64,000 nt of DNA from Dehalococcoidia bacterium. GTDB taxonomy: Bacteria > Chloroflexota > Dehalococcoidia > Bin125. The stretch is taken from positions 124,001 through 188,000 of the forward strand of contig JAJDXE010000011.1 of NCBI GenBank assembly GCA_022825265.1. Direction: 5' to 3'. Below the pieces are notes generated by a model. The model did no database searches. It was not told the DNA's origin and saw nothing but the letters and a program-made list of their open reading frames with translations. Positions 60,683 through 64,000 of this stretch are shown in pieces. Position numbers and translations under genes: made by a program. The first letter of the stretch is position 1. Each line of letters opens with the position of its first letter.

Positions 60683-61108
60683 ATGTCAAGCGAGCATCCA
60701 GGCAGCTCAGATGAACACGAACGCCAAACCGCTCAGGGCGTCACCTTCTTCTGGGCCATGGTCATGGCCGCGGGCTTCGTCGTCCTGTTTGGCCTGACGC
60801 AATGGGGCATCCTCGACGATGTGCCGACGTCAGAAATCGGCTTGTTTGCGGTCGGTTCGGCCAACGGCATCGGGCTCATTGCCATTGGCGGCTGGAACGC
60901 GATTGGATTGGTTGCCATCGGTGGCGCGAACTCGATCGGACTGGTCGCCGTGGGCGGTTTCAACTCGGTCGGCGTGGTGGCCTTCGGCGGCGTCAGCAGT
61001 TACGGTCTGGTCTCGCTCGGCGGAATCAATGCACTGGGTACCAGGGTCAGCGTGCGCATGTTCCAGTGGTCGCCGGTCGTCGTCAGGTCGCAAGGCAGAG
61101 GCGGGTAA
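60683..61108 (+). CDS. Decapeptide-repeat membrane protein (GLVAIGGxNS repeats)
   Basis: 141 residues. After a membrane segment (FFWAMVMAAGFVVLFGLTQWG) comes a run of about six ten-residue repeats: GLFAVGSANG, GLIAIGGWNA, GLVAIGGANS, GLVAVGGFNS, GVVAFGGVSS, GLVSLGGINA (each with one linking residue before). Regular hydrophobic-glycine-asparagine spacing suggests a stacked beta-solenoid. No enzymatic motif. Similar repeat runs occur in scattered bacteria with unknown role. It sits alone between a terminator and the thiamine operon. Confidence 0.65.
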   Translation: MSSEHPGSSDEHERQTAQGVTFFWAMVMAAGFVVLFGLTQWGILDDVPTSEIGLFAVGSANGIGLIAIGGWNAIGLVAIGGANSIGLVAVGGFNSVGVVAFGGVSSYGLVSLGGINALGTRVSVRMFQWSPVVVRSQGRGG

Positions 61109-61140
61109 CGATCGCCGGTGTGTTAACCTCAGCAGAGAGT

Positions 61141-61234
61141 CAAGCCGGGGTGGTCCACCGTCGAGGCGACGGGCACAGGGCCTGAGAACACACCCGCCGA
61201 ACCTGATCCGGGTAATGCCGGCGCAGGGAGCGCA
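61141..61234 (+). promoter_or_regulatory. TPP (THI) riboswitch
   Basis: The conserved core is clear: GGGGTG at the left, CTGAGA in the P2/P3 junction, then GAACCTGATCCGGGTAATGCC and GCGCAGGGA at the right, the TPP-binding halves of a THI element. It lies about 55 bp before the thiD start, so thiD-thiE-thiO are expected to be shut off when thiamine diphosphate is plentiful. Confidence 0.93.
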
Positions 61235-61289
61235 GCGAACTTCAGGCCCGCCCAGACGACGATGTACCGCCCCCAAACTGGGACTGCCC

Positions 61290-62081
61290 GTGCGCGTCGT
61301 CTGTTCGATTGCCGGTTCGGATTCGTCTGCCGGGGCTGGGATCCAGGCCGACCTCAAGTCGATCACGGCCAACGGGGCGTATGCCGCGACGGTGATCACT
61401 GCAGTGACCGCGCAGAACACGCTCGGCGTGCAGGGCGCCTGGCCGCTTCCGCTGGAGTCGGTTAATGATCAGATTGAGTCTGTCTTTGATGACCTCGATG
61501 TCGCGGCCGTCAAGACGGGCATGCTGGGCGGGTCCGAGATGATTGAACTCGTCGCCGAGCAGCTCAAATCTCGACGGCCTCCGTTTGTCGTGGTCGATCC
61601 CGTGATGATCTCGAAGACCGGGTTCGCGCTGCTGGCCGAGGACGCTGCATCGACGCTGCGTCGTCAGTTGCTTCCGCTGGCGACTGTCGTGACGCCCAAT
61701 GTGCATGAGGCCGAGGCCTTGACCGGACTGTCAATCAAGACGGTTGATGACGCCCAGCAGGCTGGAGAGGTGCTGCTTGAGGCCGGGGCATCGGCGGCGT
61801 TGGTCAAGGGCGGACATCTCGAAGGCGCGCCTGCGACCGACGTGTTGGTCACCGCCGACGAGACCGAAGTCTTCGTGGGGGAATGGATTGACCAGCGACA
61901 CACCCATGGGACGGGCTGCACGTATGCGTCGGCGATTGCGGCGCAACTGGCATTGGGAGCGGAGTTGAGAGACGCGATTGGGAGGTCGAAGCAGTACGTG
62001 ACGGAGGCGATCCGCGGCGGTCTTGAAATTGGGCATGGCGTCGGGCCGACCGATCACTTCTGGATGACGCGTTATGACTGA
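61290..62081 (+). CDS. thiD: Hydroxymethylpyrimidine/phosphomethylpyrimidine kinase
   Basis: 263 residues from GTG 61290 (a CTG two codons earlier is possible). CSIAGSDSSAGAGIQADLKS, the ribokinase-type ATP region VDPVMISKTG and VTPNVHEAEALTG, and the anion hole in HTHGTGCTYASAIA identify ThiD, which phosphorylates HMP and HMP-P for thiamine synthesis. A TPP riboswitch precedes it. It overlaps thiE by 8 bp. Confidence 0.94.
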   Translation: MRVVCSIAGSDSSAGAGIQADLKSITANGAYAATVITAVTAQNTLGVQGAWPLPLESVNDQIESVFDDLDVAAVKTGMLGGSEMIELVAEQLKSRRPPFVVVDPVMISKTGFALLAEDAASTLRRQLLPLATVVTPNVHEAEALTGLSIKTVDDAQQAGEVLLEAGASAALVKGGHLEGAPATDVLVTADETEVFVGEWIDQRHTHGTGCTYASAIAAQLALGAELRDAIGRSKQYVTEAIRGGLEIGHGVGPTDHFWMTRYD

Positions 62082-62721
62082 GGAGAAGTCGGTCGGTCGA
62101 CTGCATGTGATTACGGATGAGGTGCTGCAGGACCGGTTCAGTCACGTTGAGCTGGCCGCGGCTGCGGCTGCCGGCGGCGCCGATGTCATCCAGTATCGAG
62201 AGAAGCGGCCGGTCTCGACGAAGGAGATGATGCGCGTCGCGGTATTGATGAGTCTTGCCTGCCGAGAGTTCGGCACGACCTTGTTGATCGACGACCGCGT
62301 CGATGTCGCCGCTGCGGTCGGCGCGACTGCGGTGCATCTGGGCCGCGAAGACTTGCCGCCCGATATCGCCCGACAGATTCTTGGCTCCGATGCGATCATC
62401 GGCGGGACGGCTAACTCGGTGGAGGAGGCGGTCAAGGTGGCGAAGCAGCCCATCGACTATCTCGGTGTGGGTCCCGTGTTCGGTACAACGTCGAAGGGTG
62501 AACGCGCGGCGCCGATGCTCGGTCTGGAACGGTTTGCGGAGATTTGCGAGGCGGTCGACAAACCGGTGATCGGGATTGGCAGCATCTCCGTCGATCGCGT
62601 TGGAGATGTCCTGGACGCGGGGGCGCATGGGGTCGCCGTGTTGTCGGCGGTGGTCTGCCAGGAAGATCCGCAGACGTCATGTCGGGAGTTCGCCGACGAG
62701 ATCAAGCGGGTGCTGACATGA
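62074..62721 (+). CDS. thiE: Thiamine-phosphate synthase
   Basis: 215 residues. TIM-barrel family blocks: GADVIQYREK, LLIDDRVDVAAAVGATAVHLGREDLP, IIGGTANSVEEA, YLGVGPVFGTTSKG and PVIGIGSISVDRVGDVLDAGAHGVAVLSAV. It joins HMP-PP and thiazole phosphate to thiamine phosphate. Its start lies within thiD and its stop overlaps thiO as ATGA, so the three are tightly coupled. Confidence 0.95.
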   Translation: MTEEKSVGRLHVITDEVLQDRFSHVELAAAAAAGGADVIQYREKRPVSTKEMMRVAVLMSLACREFGTTLLIDDRVDVAAAVGATAVHLGREDLPPDIARQILGSDAIIGGTANSVEEAVKVAKQPIDYLGVGPVFGTTSKGERAAPMLGLERFAEICEAVDKPVIGIGSISVDRVGDVLDAGAHGVAVLSAVVCQEDPQTSCREFADEIKRVLT

Positions 62722-63863
62722 CTGACGTCGCGGACGTCGCAATCGTTGGCGGCGGTGTGATTGGTCTGTCGTGCGCGTTCGAGCTGGCGCGTCGGGGCAA
62801 GTCGGTGAGCGTGATCGAACGAGAGCGGCCGGGATTCGGCGCGTCGACGGTCGCGGCGGGGATGCTGACGCCGTCGTTTGAGGTCGAGCTGACGCCACCA
62901 GCCTTGGTCGAGCTTCAGTTGGACAGCTTGCGTCGTTATCCGCAGTTTGTGGCTGAGATCGAATCGGCCGGCGGGCTGTCGTGCGGGTACCGGGAGGAAG
63001 GCACGCTCTGGGTGTCGAGGCACCGGGACGATGAGTTGGAGCTCGAGCACCTCCGCAAGATCCAGGAGGACCGTGGGTTGCCAGCGCGTCGTTTGACCGG
63101 GCGCGAGGTTCGGCAGATCGAGCCGTACGTCTCGCCCCGCGCGGTCGGCGGGTTGTTGGTCGAGTCCGATCACCAGGTCAACTCGAGGACGTTGATGGTC
63201 GCTCTGCAGGCCGCCTGCGAGGCGGTTGGAGTTGCAATCCGAGTCGGCGCGGGCGTTACGACGGTCGAGCGGACCCAGGGTCGGGTCGAACTGGCGATTG
63301 AGGAAGAGTCGGGTGTGTCAACGCTATGCGCTGATCAGGTTCTGCTCGCCGCCGGGGTCTGGCTGGAGGATGGACTGGTTACGCCGTTGCCGACGATCGG
63401 CATGCGGCCGATCAAGGGGCAGATTGTTCACCTCAAAGGACAGCGGCTGGCTGATCATGTGCTGCGCAACAGCGACATCTACATCGTGCCTCGCTCCGGC
63501 GGAGAGCTGCTGCTCGGCGCGACCGAGGAAGAACAGGGCTTCGATCTGCGGCCCACAGCGGGTGGGACGCTGGATCTGTTGCGCTACGCCTTCGAGATCC
63601 TGCCCGGGATCTACGACCTGTATGTCAGCGAGATTGATGTTGGCCTGCGTCCTGCGGTGACCGATCATCAGCCGGTGCTCGGGCCGGCGAACGTTGAAGG
63701 GATCTACATTGCCGGAGGTCACTATCGGGGCGGGGTGATCCTGGCGCCGAGCACGGCGTACTGGATGGCCGAGCTGATGACGACTGGTCGGGCGCCGGAA
63801 CAGATTGCGTCGTTTGGTATCGAACGACTCCTGGCGGAGCGGCTGCAGGAGGCGGCGGGATGA
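62718..63863 (+). CDS. thiO: Glycine oxidase ThiO
   Basis: 381 residues from the ATG overlapping the thiE stop. FAD-binding start VAIVGGGVIGLSCAFELARRGKSVSVIER, substrate region GASTVAAGMLTP, and C-terminal GLRPAVTDHQPVLGP...IAGGHYRGGVILAPSTA. It oxidises glycine to iminoacetate for the thiamine thiazole ring. No thiG or thiS is seen in the window; they may lie beyond it or elsewhere. The stop again overlaps the next start (ATGA). Confidence 0.92.
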   Translation: MTDVADVAIVGGGVIGLSCAFELARRGKSVSVIERERPGFGASTVAAGMLTPSFEVELTPPALVELQLDSLRRYPQFVAEIESAGGLSCGYREEGTLWVSRHRDDELELEHLRKIQEDRGLPARRLTGREVRQIEPYVSPRAVGGLLVESDHQVNSRTLMVALQAACEAVGVAIRVGAGVTTVERTQGRVELAIEEESGVSTLCADQVLLAAGVWLEDGLVTPLPTIGMRPIKGQIVHLKGQRLADHVLRNSDIYIVPRSGGELLLGATEEEQGFDLRPTAGGTLDLLRYAFEILPGIYDLYVSEIDVGLRPAVTDHQPVLGPANVEGIYIAGGHYRGGVILAPSTAYWMAELMTTGRAPEQIASFGIERLLAERLQEAAG

Positions 63864-64000
63864 GTGAACGGGAGACCTGGGATGTCGCTGTCGTTGGCGG
63901 CGGTGTGATTGGCCTGGCCTGTGCGTTTGAGCTGGCGCGGCGGAGGCGGCGTGTTGTGGTGATCGAGCGTCATCAGCCGGGGAGTCACGCCAGCCGGATC
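63860..64000 (+). CDS. Second FAD-dependent amino-acid oxidase-like gene (3' end outside window)
   Basis: Only 47 residues are visible, from the ATG overlapping the thiO stop. WDVAVVGGGVIGLACAFELARRRRRVVVIER repeats the FAD-binding N-terminus of the preceding ThiO almost word for word (key residues G-G-G-V-I-G-L and V-I-E-R), then HQPGSHASRI. It is probably a tandem paralogue of ThiO in the same operon. Its role in thiazole formation versus another amine cannot be told from the fragment. Confidence 0.85.
   Translation, partial: MSERETWDVAVVGGGVIGLACAFELARRRRRVVVIERHQPGSHASRI

Overview
High-GC bacterial chromosome. Gene content suggests Chloroflexota, probably a Dehalococcoidia/SAR202-like marine or soil lineage. 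The pointers are many acyl-CoA, CaiB and SDR catabolic genes, a luciferase-like flavin/F420 oxidoreductase, a GrdB-like selenoprotein, a very short EF-Ts, and a compact rpsB-tsf-pyrH-frr-uppS-cdsA-dxr-rseP block. This placement is inferred from content and was not computed. No phage, insertion sequence, CRISPR array or rRNA was seen.

Layout. 1-8 kb: tail of a molybdenum hydroxylase with a MoaD-like carrier, FIST sensor, inositol-phosphatase-like enzyme, LLM oxidoreductase, DUF4389 membrane protein, GNAT acetyltransferase, two tandem SDRs, and an ABM monooxygenase. 8-12.5 kb: a coupled envelope operon of lipoprotein, CopC-like protein, TolB-like lipoprotein and a CopC-CopD-cytochrome c fusion. 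12.6-18.8 kb: two ferritin-like paralogues (one with lost metal ligands), a hydrolase, a cation/proton antiporter, and a CcdA-family protein whose first helix sits at its C-terminus. 18.8-30.5 kb: acyl-CoA and xenobiotic catabolism (HIBADH-like, two CaiB transferases, GIY-YIG-like protein, acyl-CoA dehydrogenase, enoyl-CoA hydratase, CocE hydrolase, P450, SDR, amidohydrolase). 30.5-38.2 kb, minus strand: the translation/lipid/isoprenoid block, in which RseP carries two LysM-like inserts. 38.3-45 kb: FmdB, dtd, nadABC with an NrtR-type regulator and a palindromic operator, miaB, tRNA-Ser(GCT). 45-54.4 kb: hydrolases, sucCD, a selenoprotein gene split by an in-frame TGA, and small unknowns. 54.6-57.3 kb: an orphan-rich island with two related unknown genes. 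57.3-64 kb: binding protein, DUF35/thiolase pair, decapeptide-repeat protein, and a TPP riboswitch leading thiD-thiE-thiO plus a second amine oxidase-like gene cut by the window end.

Structure outside genes. Three intergenic regions (about 4.76-4.94, 13.74-13.79 and 19.88-19.96 kb) carry TTCAG/TTCGG (or CTGGA/CTGAA on the other strand) pentamers repeated almost exactly every 10 bp, one helical turn. A fourth region between sucC and sucD shares sequence with one of them. A second dispersed family consists of C-rich/G-rich hairpins at gene ends.

Best candidates for something new: the permuted CcdA, the 10-bp phased arrays, the LysM-containing RseP, the ferritin-like enzyme/pseudoenzyme pair and the UGA-containing GrdB-like gene.
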